Assembly (NCBI GenBank): GCA_009829735.1
Contig: CM020618.1
Coordinates: 2,106,882-2,170,881, forward strand
Direction of reading: 5' to 3'
Source of the DNA: Pyropia yezoensis
Taxonomy: Eukaryota; Rhodophyta; Bangiophyceae; Bangiales; Bangiaceae
DNA length: 64,000 nt
Shown here: piece by piece, positions 9,647 to 21,300 of the stretch
Numbering within the stretch: the stretch's first letter is position 1
Layout: each line of letters starts with the position of its first letter
The notes under the pieces: generated by a model
Seen by the model: only the letters and a program-made list of their open reading frames with translations
What the model was told of the DNA's origin: nothing
Databases searched by the model: none
Program-made: the position numbers and the translations under genes

Positions 9647-11662
9647 ATGGGCGGCGCAACTACCAGCCCCACCACGGTCGTCACGGTGCGTTCGGCGCGG
9701 AATCAGGCAGAGGAGCCGCCTCCCCGTCGAACAGGCCTCCGCTGTGCCGCGTCGGCAGTGGCGGCGGCCGCTGCCATGACCACATCCACCCGGCCCTCCC
9801 GCTCAGACGCTCCGACGGCGGCGGCGGCGGCGGCGGCGGCGGCCGACCCGTCCTGGCTCCCCGCGTTCATCCTCACCCCCTTTTACGATGCTTGCCCGGT
9901 GCATTCGCCCCGCCACCGGAGCGAGCGTAACCGGTATGATGTCGAAACGGGCGCCAAGCTGTGCCAATACTGCGTCGCGGAGCGCACGCGCAATGGCGGT
10001 GGGGATGGGCGCCCGCTCATTCAGCTGTGTCGGGTACGTTCGCGGGGGCGGCCGACAGGTGGAGGGGAGGCTGACCGTTCAATTGTGTTGGTTTGTTTTC
10101 ACGATCGCTGGTCGGCCAGTGGGCCTCTGCGTTGGGCGAGGGAGTACTGACATAACGTCCCTTTGCATTGACATGCGGATGCGTCGTGTGTGAATCTTGG
10201 ACGTGTCTGCTGATTGATGTTCTGGTGTTGCGGATTCATCATGGTTTCTGCTTCCCCGTGCCCACTCCTGACGGCATGGGTTCTCGAACGGGTGCCGGCC
10301 TCTTGCAGTACATGTACTCGGTACGTATAGCGTGGCAGTGTGGAGCAAGGGGCGGCTGGCAAACGAATCGCTCACCGAAGATGGACTGGTCGCTCTTTAC
10401 CTCTGCCACCCACTGTGTTGGAGTGATGGTGTCGCTCCCTTTTTCGTTGCTCTTCGTCTTTGTTCGCGTTGGCGTTGCCCACGACTCAGTGACTGACCCA
10501 GACTGCTTTCACTGTGCTGCCTGTTGCTATCCGCGTTCTTGTGACTGCTACATCACTTTTATGGTGCTGCTGCTTGGCTGGAATCCGACTTGCTGTGCAT
10601 TTTTCCGTTCCTCATCTTATCTCTCTGGACCGCTTTGTACCACAGGACTGCGTTGACGTAGAGCAGCTCAAGCACCATGGCATTGACGCCAGCCAGGTGC
10701 AGCCATACGTCAACAATGGCCAAAACGTGGCCTACCTTCACCGCGGCCCCGCGCCGGCGCCCGGGCCGCTGCCCACCTCCCCGATGCCAGCAACGCCCCG
10801 CTCGCCGCGGGCCCCGGCCCTCCGCGGCGCCGCGGCGGCGGCGGCCGCCGCAGCAGCCGCATCGGCGGCGGCAGCAGCAGCTGGCACCACCGCCCCCTCT
10901 GCCGGTCAGGTGACCACCCCCGGCGGGGGGGGTTCCGGGACGACGGCGGCGGGCGGGGCGGCCGCCGCCGCCCCTCCCAAGTCGGACGCCGCCACGTGCG
11001 TCATTTGCGGGCGCCTCCTCCTGGGCGCCTACTCCTACTGCTCCCTCTACTGCCGCCACCGGGGTCTCCACCCAGACGACGGGTTCCCCGGCGGCGTGGC
11101 GGGGGCGGACGCTGCCGGCGCCGCCGGCTGCGCCGCCGCCGCCGCCGCCGACGCGTCGGCTGTCGCGGCGCTGGCGCCGCCCTGCCGGCTGCTGCCGCCG
11201 TGCTCGCCCGTCTCCCCCGCGGTGGCCGCGCTGCCGGCCAGCCACGCCCGCCGGCACCCGCCGCTCATGTCCCTGGCCCGCGGGGGCGTCGGTGGCGGCG
11301 GCGGGGGCTCCCGCCGGCTCGACCCCATGGGCGGCTGGGGGGTGGCCGGCGGGGGGGTGGCCGGCGGCCGCAAGCACCGCCTCGCCACGGGGCCCGCGCG
11401 CCTGGGCGGCGCCCCCGCCGCGGGCCGCACCGGCCCGACCGCAACGGGGCCCGTGACGCCCGCGATGGCGGCGGCAGCGGCGGCCGCAGCTGCAGCGGCG
11501 TCGCTGCCTGGGGCGCCGCCGGTGGCGGCGGGGGGGCGGCGGGCGCACCGGCGCAAGCGGACGCCGACCGCGTCGCCGACGGCAGTGGACGCGGCCCTGT
11601 GGCTCCACCGCCGGCCGGTGCTCATGTCGCCTGTGGCGAGTGACGACGAGGGCGCCTGGTGA
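9647..11662 (+). CDS. PLATZ-family zinc-binding transcriptional regulator (3 exons)
   Basis: PLATZ proteins are zinc-dependent, A/T-rich-DNA-binding repressors of plants and algae. My model is exon 1 at 9647-10033 (ends CGG|GTACGT), exon 2 at 10309-10320 (TTGCAG|TACATGTACTCG|GTACGT) and exon 3 at 10646-11662 (CCACAG|GAC), giving 471 aa. The domain runs from about residue 70: WLPAFILTPFYDACPVH with a C-x2-H pair, LCQYC (C-x2-C), then LIQLCR joined through the microexon YMYS to DCVDVEQLKHHG. The closing CVICG...YCSLYC zinc motif is at about 251-270. This order matches the family, in which a KYVYQDVVRLQDL-like segment follows the second Cys pair. Poly-Ala (about 175-200) and Gly/Ala-rich stretches are insertions typical of this genome. 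The ATG at 9647 is in a good context (GAGCCATGG). The C-terminal 190 residues are low-complexity, basic at the end. Confidence 0.82.
10309..10320 (+). other. 12-nt microexon of the PLATZ gene
   Basis: TACATGTACTCG is bracketed by TCTTGCAG and GTACGTATAG. It is phase 0 on both sides and encodes YMYS. Including it reproduces the family pattern of Cys-Arg/Lys-Tyr-x-Tyr-x-Asp, whereas skipping it joins CR directly to DCVDV and removes the conserved tyrosines. Confidence 0.75.
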
Positions 11663-13249
11663 CGGTGTCCGGCTTGCAACCTTTCCTCCCCAGGGAAGGC
11701 GTGCCTCTCGTGGGAGGCATTCCTCGCATGGGGGGAAGGGAGGAAGGGGGGGAGGGGGGTTGGGGGAAAGGGAAGCATCGCTATCCTGTCCACTCCCTCC
11801 CCTCCCCCGTCCACCAGCCCTCATCCTGCCCTGGCACGGTCGTTGCCCGGTGAGGTGGCCCGCGTGGAGACTGGCCCATTAGACGATGCGAGCGGTGGAG
11901 CTGACGACAGACTGCCTCCCCCCCCCCCCCCTCCCCCCTTTCCCTCTCGCACTCACATCCTGTCCCTTGTCTACCACCTTGCTCCTCCTTGCGCCGCCCC
12001 TGCCATGGCCTCGGCGGCATTTGCTTGAATGCGTCCTCTGATGGGAGCAGGCTGGGCGGTACTACACGCCAGGCTGCCACCAGCGAGGCGCGCGCGCCGA
12101 TGCGATGGTGGAGAGGCGTCTGCCGATGTGGGAGGGGGGCGAGTGGTACGCCCCATTGACATGGAGGCGGTAGGCGAGTCGGGGGGCAGGGTGGGGTAGG
12201 TGTTGGGCGGTGGGGGGGGATGGACAGGGGAGGGTGTGGGTTGTGGGAGTGCGTGGAAGGATATGGTATCGTGAGCGTGTGGCGTGGCGTCCCGTGGGGT
12301 GAGCCCCCAGCCCCTCGTGCGTTCGCGTGGATTGGGCAGTGCCGCTTGCGCCGCGTTGGCGTTGCCCCGCGTCGCGTGGGGTGAGCGCAGGGCGGCCGGC
12401 GCAACGCCCTAGGAGCTGCGCGCCCGGACGAGCGCACTGGCGAGCGAGCGCATGTAGGGGGTGGGCATTGGGGGGGGGGACGGTTAATGCTTTGGGGACC
12501 CCGTCCTCTTACAAAAAAAAGAAGAAACAAGGAACTGGACAAATTTAAGCCGCCGGCACGTGCTCGGAGGGCCCAGGTCTGGTGGCCAAATGGGACACGG
12601 CTACGGGTGGTTTCTTTGTGGTTGTCTTCTTCATCGAGAAAGAGAAATCGTGCCCGCCGCGGCCGCGGCTTCCGACCGGCCGCCAGACGGTGCCTGCCGC
12701 CCGCTGGCCGTCTGGGACGGTGAGGCGGGCGGGCGGTGCGGTGCGGCGCAGTGCGGTGCGGTGCGGCGCGGCGCGGCGAGACGCGGCGGGCCCCCGCTGG
12801 TCGCGCCGCCGGCCGCGTTTCGGTGGCAGCCGCTTGCCCGCACCGGGGTCACCCCCCTCCATGATTTGCCTCGCGGTTGGGGCAGAGGTGCGCGCGAGGC
12901 ACCCCTCTGCCGCAGCCACAGTGGCAGGGGGCGGTGCTGACGGGGGTGGCGGTGGGTGGGGTGCCCGTGAACGGGCCTAAACGCTTCCCACAAAGGCGCA
13001 CTGGCGCCGGAGCCGCCCGCTGGGGTGGAGGCGGCAGCCACTGGCGAGGTGGTGGTCTTGAAGGGATGGCAAGCGATCACAGCCGCGCGAAAAAAAAAAA
13101 AAAATGGGGAACAAAGAGTGGGGCCAACCCAGCGCCCCACCCACCCTCGCCGCCCCTCCCCTCCCATCTTCACCCCCGTACGGAGGTATAGGAGTACCCC
13201 CCCCACCCCCCCGCCCTACCCGCCCCCCCCTCCAAAAGGGTGTGCCCCC
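11663..13249. other. Spacer between convergent PLATZ and M13 genes
   Basis: This holds the 3' ends of the two convergent genes. The sequence alternates C-rich and G-rich runs. A short tandem of GCGGTGCGGT and GCGGCGCGGC units lies at 12733-12778, with A-runs at 12514-12527 and 13089-13104. No frame shows a domain. Confidence 0.5.
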
Positions 13250-15701
13250 TCACCACAAGGAGCACCGGGTGGGCGGGTTGTACGGCGACCCCGCAGAGCA
13301 GTTGAAGGCCTCTGCAAACGGGGCAAAATGCGACAGCGGCCCCCGCACGCGCGCCCAACCTGGCGGGTGGTACCTAGACGCGAGGCGGTCCTGCTGGGCC
13401 TCGGGCCGCACCACCGCGCACTCGACCTGCGCAAAGGTGGTGAAGAAGAGCTGCGCGGGGGTGAAGCGCGCGTCCAGCCGGGCATTGGCCGGCCCCGTGT
13501 CGCCCGCCGCGGCGCGCGAGGCAAACGCCGCCCACCCAGCCGCCAGGCCATAATGGTCTGCCTGGCTCTCCCTTGCCGTGCGGGTGGCGTTGTAGGCGGC
13601 GCCCGCCGGCACGTCGGCGGGCGCGGGCATCGCCTTGTAGGCGTCGAGGAGGCACTGCTCCTTTAGGGCCCACGCGGCCGACGCGTTGGCAGACCACCAG
13701 TTCCGAAACTGCCCCTCCGCGTCGTACAGCCGGCCGAAGCTGTCAAAGGCGTGGCCAAACTCGTGACCAGTGGTGGCCGCAGCGCCAGAGTAGGTCATCG
13801 CGTGGGGAGCGGCCAGGGAGAACATGGGGTACTGGAGAAAGGCTGCTCCGAGAACGGAGAAAGAAGGGGAAGGAGGAGAGTCAAGCACCAAGGCCGGCGA
13901 TATCCATGGACCGTCATTGAAGGCAGACATGTACGCAGCGGGGAGGAGAACCACAACCAGTCGACGTCGTTAGATGGTTGCCCGCGGCGGAGTGCTCCCG
14001 AGCGGCATCCGCTCGCCGGCCGCGGGCGCGCATGGTCGCCTACCCGACCCCAAGCAACACACTCGACAGTCCAGGCAAATACAAAAAAAAATAGGCTGGT
14101 CGCGCGCACGCTCCTGGCGTTAGGAGAGCAAGGTTGGAGAAGGGCATGTAGAACGCGTTGACCGTGATGGGTTGCAAGAGCGCTGAGCGGTCAGGAGGCG
14201 CCGCCGCCCGCGTCCACAGGTCCCGCCACCGCCGTGCATTGGCCGACAGGAACGACGCCGGGTAGTCGTCGGCCGACACGACCACGTCCGACAGGTCTTC
14301 GGGGCCAGCGGCGGGGGTGACCTCCCCCATCAGAAGCCGCATGCCGGCAAGCTTGGCCCGAGCCGCCGCCAACGTTGACGCGTCAAGCCAGTCAGCCCCG
14401 CTGATGAGGCGGTCAAAGGCGGCACGGACGTCTTTGGCCATTGTCTCTGCAAATGCCTTCTCTTTGGCGGGAAGATGCGCTGCGGCAAACGCTTGGCCGA
14501 CTTGCGTGGGGAACAGGCCGCCCGTCCTCCGGACGCACCGCAACAGCCGGGGTGGCGGAGCGGTGGCGCCCGAGACGGCAGCGGTGAAGGCCTCCACCGC
14601 CGCACGCGGAGCAGAGCCCAGCAGGTCCAGGGCGGCGTAGGTGCGGGTGGCGGTGACCGCCAAGTAGGCCTGAAGGGGGTTGAGACCGCCGCCGTTGGGC
14701 GTCACCGCTGCCCGCAACCACGTCTGCAACGCGCCAATGTACTCCCCGGGCGCCCAGATGTACACGCTGTCCGGGAGGGTGACGCCCACGCCCTCCACTG
14801 CGGACGCCACCAGCTCAAGAGCCAGAGCTATGGGGCTGCTTTCATTGCGCACCGACGCATCAGAGGAGACGAACTGGTTGCCTCGGCGAGGCGGGGGACG
14901 GACGATCCCCGCCCGAACGGCAGCAGCGGTGGGCGGGGTGTCCCCAGAAAAGGTAATGAGCTGCGCCTCAAACGCAGCTGCCGCGTCAGCCACGGCCCCC
15001 GCCGACGGTCTCCCATACGGAGCTTCCCCCAGCAGCCCCGCGTCCAACGCGGTCCCCGCCAGGCTTACCAGCATCTTCTTGTACGCCGCCCGTACGGCCG
15101 CGTCGTATGCAGTGGTGCCCGTAAAGGCCGCCTCGGCGGCCGTGAATTCCGGGACGGTCGCCCACAGGATATTAGTGCCGGGGGCGTCTGGGTGGGCCGA
15201 CTCGTCAAACTCCAACACCGCCGCGTCCACGCCGGCGGCGGCGAGGGTGGACAGCGCGCCCGCCGCCGCCGCGACCGACGCGTTGGCCCCCGTCAGCGCG
15301 GTGAGGGCGGGGCGGAAGCGGGCCAGCGGCGCCACATCCTGGGCAGGGCGGCGGCTGGCATCCATGCAGCTGGCGTAAAAGGTGCCCGCCTGGGAGGAGG
15401 CCATGGCCGGCGCGCGGAGCAGTGCATCCACCGCCGCACTGACCCGGTCATCGACCACGATGAACGTGCTGGTGAGCCCCTCTGACGGCGGCGGAGGGCT
15501 TGCCGCCCGCCAGCCGCCGCAAGCCCACTCGTACGCGTCCACACACGGGTCCACCGACTCGTTGAGCGACAACAGCACCGCATCGGCAATCGCGCTGGGC
15601 GTCATGGGCTCCCCAATGTTCGATGCGGAGACCAGGGAGACCGCCGCGGCTGTCCCAGCGACAATGGAAGCCACCCGCGCCCAGACGGCCGAGCGACCCA
15701 T
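13250..15701 (-). CDS. M13-family (neprilysin-like) zinc metallopeptidase, 2 exons
   Basis: M13 enzymes are membrane or secreted zinc endopeptidases that cut oligopeptides. Exon 1 starts at the ATG at 15701, although the frame is open from 15887. It begins with a hydrophobic stretch that looks like a signal peptide or anchor (VASIVAGTAAAVSLVSA), followed by the N-terminal M13 segment with VDPCVDAYEWACGGW. Exon 1 runs to VNAFYMPFSNLALLTPG near 14110. Exon 2 resumes near 13850 with FLQYPMFSLAAPHAMTYSGAAATTGHEFGHAFDSFG, quoted here in parts: the zinc motif is HEFGH at 13754-13768. The third zinc ligand is in ESQAD (about 13560-13574), where the family normally has ENxAD. The C-terminus is RCSLW, close to the family's C-x-x-W ending. 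I could not place the splice junction: the only nearby donor (GGAGC|GTGCGC) is in the wrong phase for the acceptors GAGCAG and CTCCAG, so the exact boundary or a base may be wrong. Confidence 0.8.
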
Positions 15702-15906
15702 GGCGCCCACCCACAGGACAGGAGGATGACGGAGGACGAGCAACAGCAACCGGCACAACAACGGGGCCGCACCGCTACCACTGAGCGGTGGTGGACACGA
15801 CGGCGACGGGGGTGGACAAGGGCACCCCCAATGCGCTGCGCCGTTCCGACGCGCTGCCGCCACCCCTGCGGCATCGTGCCTTTGCACACTGCACTCTGAG
15901 ACGGAC

Positions 15907-15916
15907 TATATATATA
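15907..15916 (-). promoter_or_regulatory. TATA box for the M13 peptidase gene
   Basis: TATATATATA stands out in otherwise very GC-rich DNA, about 205 bp upstream of the peptidase ATG at 15701. No other minus-strand gene starts nearby. Confidence 0.5.
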
Positions 15917-16203
15917 GAGGGGCAGCGCTCTGCGGGGCGGGCGCCGCTGGGCGCGGCCGGCACACAGTGGCGGCGGCGGGCAGGCGAGTATCAGTGGGCC
16001 CCGGGGACTCCCAATGAGCGGCACGTAGAGGAGGCCACCCCGCCAGGCGGGACAGCGTACAGTACAAGGAGAGCCAGCGCACCACCCGTCGGGGGGGCTC
16101 CCACGTGCCCCGCCCGGGGCGACCGGGGGTGCGCTGTTCTTTGGACAAAGAGCAAACAGTCCACGGAAGCGGGACGGTCAACAACATGTTGTATGTACAT
16201 ATC

Positions 16204-16261
16204 CTACGGGCCCGTGACACCAGCCCCTTCTTGAAGGAGGGGCTGGTGCCGTGGGCCCGTA
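16204..16261. repeat. Long imperfect hairpin
   Basis: TACGGGCCCGTGACACCAGC on the left pairs with GCTGGTGCCGTGGGCCCGTA on the right, with one small mismatched patch. The stem continues through CCCC/GGGG and CTTC/GAGG to a loop around TTGAAG. It lies in the spacer between the divergent M13 and AMT genes. Confidence 0.7.
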
Positions 16262-16378
16262 CGTGGCAATTCGCCCGCTAGGTACGTATTTACCAACCAC
16301 AGGTGCCGCAGGGGGTCGATCTCATGTGGACGGCAATTTGGGAGGGGAGGGGGCAAGACCGGCGGCGGGGTCATCATG

Positions 16379-16513
16379 ACGACTCGGGTTGGCCGCTGTG
16401 GCTTGGGGTCATGATGACCATGATGACCCCAAGCCACAGCGGCCAACCGCCGCTGTGGCTTGGGGTCATGATGACCATGATGACCCCAAGCCACAGCGGC
16501 CAACCCGAGTCGT
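16379..16513. repeat. 135-bp near-perfect palindrome built of two hairpins
   Basis: The left arm (16379-16445) begins ACGACTCGGGTTGG and the right arm (16447-16513) ends CCAACCCGAGTCGT. The arms are reverse complements apart from the few central bases. Each arm is itself nearly palindromic: GGCCGCTGTGGCTTGGGG is followed by TCATGATGACCATGATGA and then by the complement. The sequence can therefore form either one long cruciform or two side-by-side hairpins. Confidence 0.85.
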
Positions 16514-16975
16514 CCCAACCATCGTTGTCCCCCCAGTGAGCCGGCAACAAGGAGGCTCCACGACGACGCGGGGTTGTGCGAGGATACATATCATACCCTC
16601 TGTGCGCTGGTGCGCCCAGACGTCGTCTCTAGTGGCCCAAATCGCTACGCATTGTCTACGCACTCTACGCACCTACGCAGCCCCCCAGGAAAGGTGTTTC
16701 TAGGGGGGGGTGAAAAGGTCTACGCAATCGTGGGTGGGCCCATCATGGGCCGTGACGACCCGCGGGGCGTGGGCGGCTCCTGGAGGGCATCAGCGTATGC
16801 ATGTAAGTGTGGTACAGACAGGCGGGCCTGTTCAACCGACTTCGTCGCGTCGCAGTGGGCTCCCAGCTTCACCCACCGGGACCGCGTATCATACGCATCA
16901 TGCGTCATGATGACGCTGGTCGGGTCGCGCCCCGCACAGCGGAGCGCCAGGCAGCGGCACGCGTCGACACAGGGA

Positions 16976-16990
16976 GCAACATGATGTTGC
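16976..16990. repeat. Small palindrome GCAACATGATGTTGC
   Basis: A 15-base palindrome. ACAACATGTTGT at 16181-16192 is a related 12-base perfect palindrome, so the same AACATNATGTT-like motif flanks the 135-bp palindrome on both sides. A protein-binding site is one possibility. No function is shown by the sequence. Confidence 0.5.
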
Positions 16991-18258
16991 CGGTGGGGGG
17001 ACGGCTCGTGCTCTGATGATGATATGTAGTGGTCGCAAAGACCACCTGCCCGTTCGCTGCCCACCTCAACGCCGTGAAGCACGGTCAGAGGCTCGTGGGA
17101 AGGGGCCAACGTGTTGCAAACGTGTGCGTGGCGGCGGCAGCGGGCTGCGGCTGCGGGGGGTGGTGGTGGCGGGGATTGTGTTGTCACGGGGAGGGAGGGG
17201 AGGGGCGATGAGAGCGGGGTGGGTGGCCACCCACGTGTGTGCCGGCACGCCACACCGCGGTGTACTGTACAGCACAGTATGTATGTACTGTACGGTGCCG
17301 TGCGATCAAATCCGAGTCGCCAAACTTGCCATCGATCTATTTACTTGTGTCTGGACCGCTGCGCATGAGCTCAGATCTGCCGCGTCGACTTGGCGCGATG
17401 GCCCGCGGTTGTGCCGCCGGGCTCATGGCGTCGGTTGCCGTTCCTGTCCTGCCCGCCCACCCGCCCTCGCGAGTGGGAAAATTCTTAGACAGGATGGGAG
17501 CGCGTGGGAGTGGTGAGCGGGGGGGGGGGTGGAAGGGGGCAGCGTCGTGCTGTGGATTGGGAGCGCGGCCACACCACCCTATCTATGTATCTCTTGTTCC
17601 CTCTGGCTCCGTCCCCACCTGCCGGTGCGGTCCTGCTGCCGTACAACCCACCGCCTCCCGCTTGGGAGCGCAGGGCGCCGGCCGTGATACTTCCGTGCGT
17701 GGCCCTGCCCGTGCTGAGGATTGAGCTGATGAACTGACAGCGCCGTGCTTCTGGGGGCTGTGAGAAAGAGCCGGGGGGTGGGGGGTGGGTGGAGGGTTTG
17801 GGAGGGGGGGGGAAGATGGGGGAATGGGGGAGTGATTGGGCCGATGGCTGCTGCGGTGGGGTAGGGGTGGATGATGTGGGAGTGGGGGGGGTGGTGGGGG
17901 GGGGGAGGGGGAAGGGGACGGCGGCGGTGGGTGGTGGTGACATGAGGGCAAGGTGGGGAGGGGGGGATGCCGTCGGCCTGCCGAGTGGTACCTTTGCCGT
18001 TCGTCGCTTTTTGCGCCGCGCCCTGTCCCGGCGGCGCGCTGCCCCACCAGCGCCGCCCGTGTCTCTTGTTCTGTTTGTTGCTGCCCTTCCCCCCCCCTCC
18101 ACCCCCCCCTCCCCCCCTGCCCCTTACCCTACTTTCCCTCCCGTTTCTCCAAGATACTCACGTACATCACATTCCTTACCTTCAACGGCTGCTCCTGTTG
18201 GGCATCAGGAGGGTTCGACGCCGGGGGCGTGGGGGGGGGTTGGCCGGCAAGGGTAGCC
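16991..18258. other. Upstream region of the AMT gene
   Basis: No gene recognised. The first part contains further small inverted repeats (GTACTGTACAGCACAG... at about 17264-17300). From about 17520 the strand is very G-rich (runs of up to ten G), and from about 18080 it is C-rich. Confidence 0.5.
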
Positions 18259-18390
18259 GCCGTCACCACCACCGCCACCGCCTCCACCGCCACCGCCACC
18301 GCCACCGCCACTACGGCCACCGCCACCACCGCCGCCACGACCACCACCATCGCCACCACCGCCACCGCCACCGCCACCACCCCCGCCCAC
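18259..18390 (+). repeat. (CCACCG)n leader directly before the AMT start codon
   Basis: CCACCG and CCGCCA units run up to the ATG in CACCATGG at 18392. The frame of the AMT protein is closed upstream, so this is probably 5' untranslated leader rather than coding sequence. A leader of this composition is unusual and could affect translation or RNA structure. Confidence 0.6.
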
Positions 18391-18391
18391 C

Positions 18392-21300
18392 ATGGCGTCC
18401 AGGCCGTGCGAGTTGGGGCGCGACGCTGCCGCGGCGCTAGCCACTGCGGGCCTGTCGGCGGTGGGGGACCAGCTGCGGGGTGTGTGTGTGGCGTCGGCGG
18501 CGGCGGCGGCGGGGGTGGCCAAGCTCGCCGACGCGACCAACTCAATGTTCCTGCTCTTTGCGGGGGCCCTCATCTTTCAGATGCAGGTACGTGTGCATGG
18601 GTGTGTGGGGGGAGGACGAGGGAGTCGGGGGATGGTACAGCGTAGGGGGGGGTGGGTGGGGGCGGGGTGGGGGAGCCGGGAGGTGCGAGGGAGAAATGCC
18701 GGGGGGGGAGGATGATGGGGGGCGGCGATGAGAAGGTGGGGCGCAGAGTTTGGTCTGGTGGCGGCTGGTTGGCTGGCTGGCTTGCAGGCCGGCTTGCTGG
18801 CTGCAAAGCTGGCTTGCAGGCTGTTGCAGATGGATGGCGTGGGCGTGAGGGGGAGGAAGAGGGGGGTGAGAGAGGCGAGATGGTTGGCGTCGGGCGCTTG
18901 CTGTCCATTCTGCGACAGTAGCGGGGGTGAGGATCGGCAGGGAAGAGGCCGTTACCAGCCCCCTCGGCCCAGGCGGCGAATGAGCAGCCGCTCTGGGTGG
19001 TCTCTTGGCCGTCGTGTACCCCGTTTTGTTGCTTTTTTGGTCCCTACAGCGGGGGCACGGTGGAAGCCGGGGACTGAACGCTCTCCCCCCCCGCCGCGTC
19101 GGTGGCTGGAAGGACTCCGTGCACTTCGGGCAGCTGGCGAACTGCGCAGTGCGCCGTATTGCATGCTCGGATGGCTGACCCCCCGTGTGGTTCCCAGTGT
19201 CTGTGTGTGTCTATGTGATGCTTGACGTCTTATGTGGGCCCCGACGTCGACGGGCTGTGGGTGGTGTATCGATTTGGGGGGGGGGGGGGTGCGGTCGGGC
19301 AGCTTGGCTTTGCGCTGCTGGTGACGGGGGCGGTGCGGAACAAGTCAGCAGCGAGTGTCATGCTACTGCACGTCGTCGCACCCTGCGTGGTGGGCCTGTG
19401 CTACTTCCTCTTTGGCTTTGCCATGGCGTTTGGGTCCACGCCCGACGCGAACAACCGTACGGTGGGGGCCCAGGCGGGTGCTGTCTGTGGCGGGGGGGGT
19501 GCAGGGGGTCGCGGTGGCGAGGTCGAGGGTGGCGCGGAGACGGGCTCTTTTTTGAGGTACTACAACCTCAACCCTTTTTTGTATCCGCTGTGGTTCTTCT
19601 TACTGGATCGTGTGGGTGTGTGCTGCACTCTTCGGGCAGTGTTTTCTGACCTGCTCCTGCCGTGTGCCACTAGCATGCAGCGCACGCCTTCCCTCCCTCC
19701 CTCCTTTCCCTTCCCCCCCCTCCCCCCTCCTTCGCATTCCCTTGTTGGTTCAACCCGCAGCGGTGATCGGCAGTACCTTTTGGGCGCTGCAGCCCAGGGA
19801 CGCATTTGACTCCTTTTCCGGCTCGGTCTCCCTGGCGCTCGTTTGGTTCCAGTTTACGTTTGCAACCATCTGCGCGACGATCCTACTGGGCGCCGTCTCG
19901 GAGCGCGCCACCTTTGTCGCGTCCATCTTTTCCATGGTCGTTGTCGGCGGCCTGGCATTTCCCACTGTCTCCCACTGGCTGTGGAGCGAGTACGGGTGGC
20001 TGTCGTATGGCAAGCTCAGTGGCAGGCTGTTTGGGTCGGGCGCGTTTGACCTGGCCGGCTCGGGGGTGGTGCACGTTACGGGCGGGGCCGCCGCGCTGAT
20101 TGCGGTCATCCTTGTGGGGCCACGAGTGGGGCGCTACGACGAGGCCACGCGGGACTCGTTTAGTGCGCACAACGTCACGCTTGTGTGTCAGGTATGTCTG
20201 TGTTGGCTTGGAGAGGGCGTCCCGTGGCGCGGGGAAGGCGGTGGTGTGCGAGGTGAAGGCAAGGAGTGGCCGGTTCCTGATGGTGAGGGAGAAGTCCGTT
20301 TCGGCAGAGCAAGGAGATTGAATTCTCTGGCGACTGGCAGGGACGAATGGGGAGGAGATAGACATACTGACGGCAACCTGTTTTTTTTTGGACGGCCCAT
20401 CGTTCTTGTTTGCGCCACCCGGCCGCTCTCCGCGCTGCATTCCGTCCGCCGGCTTCTCCCGTAACCACGGTATTGGCGTTGGGGCCACTCCTTACATGTG
20501 TCTCTTTTCCTTCCCTGCAGGGCACATTCGTGCTATGGGCTGGTTTTGTGGTCTTCAACTCCTCGTCCGTCATGGTCATCACGGAAAGCTTCGTTGCGGC
20601 CGGCCGCTGCCTCATCAACACCCTCTTGGCCGGCTGCACCGGCGGTCTGACCATGTTGGCCATCTCCCGGCTGGTGAGCTCGCACTACAGCGTGCTGGAC
20701 GTGATGAATGGGGTGCTGGCTGGCCTCGTCGGCATCTGCTCGTCGTGTTCCATTGTGCTCCCCTACTCGGCCATCCTCACGGGGTCGGTGTGCTCGCTCA
20801 TCTTTTTCTTTTGCGAAAAGGCCATGCTCCGCTTCCAGATTGACGACCCCGTCTCGGCCGCATCGCTTCACCTGGGCGCGGGTATTGGTGGCCTCCTCCT
20901 CACCGGCTTTACCGCCTACCCGCCCTACCTGCGCGACGCATTCCCGGGGCGCGACAGCTACCCGGGGGGCCTCTTTTACGGCGGCGACGCCCCCGGCGCG
21001 CTGCTCGGCGCGCAGGTGGTGGCGACCATTTCCATCATTGCGCTGGTGTGCCTGCTCCTGACACCCGTCCTGCTGGGCCTCAAGCTGTGTGGCGTCCTAG
21101 TCTACTCGGAGGAGGAGCAGCTGATGGGTGCGGACGAGGCCATCCACGGGGGGGCAGCGTACAACTTCAACGCAGAAGAGACGTCGGCGGACCTACTCAC
21201 CACGTGGCAGGCGTCCACCCCGCAGTTGTCGCCGCGGCCTCTGGGGGGCGGCGTGGGGCCCCTCACGTGGTCAGCCCCCGCCGAGCCGGTCGACGCGGTC

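Noticed and set aside
12631-13206. 191-codon minus-strand frame
   Set aside because: Low-complexity sequence including an A-run translated as poly-Phe; no domain, and it overlaps the 3' region of the M13 gene.
16303-16539. 78-codon frame across the palindrome (repeating WLGVMMTMMTPSHSGQP units)
   Set aside because: It is the translation of the palindromic repeat, and the same peptides appear on the opposite strand because of symmetry.
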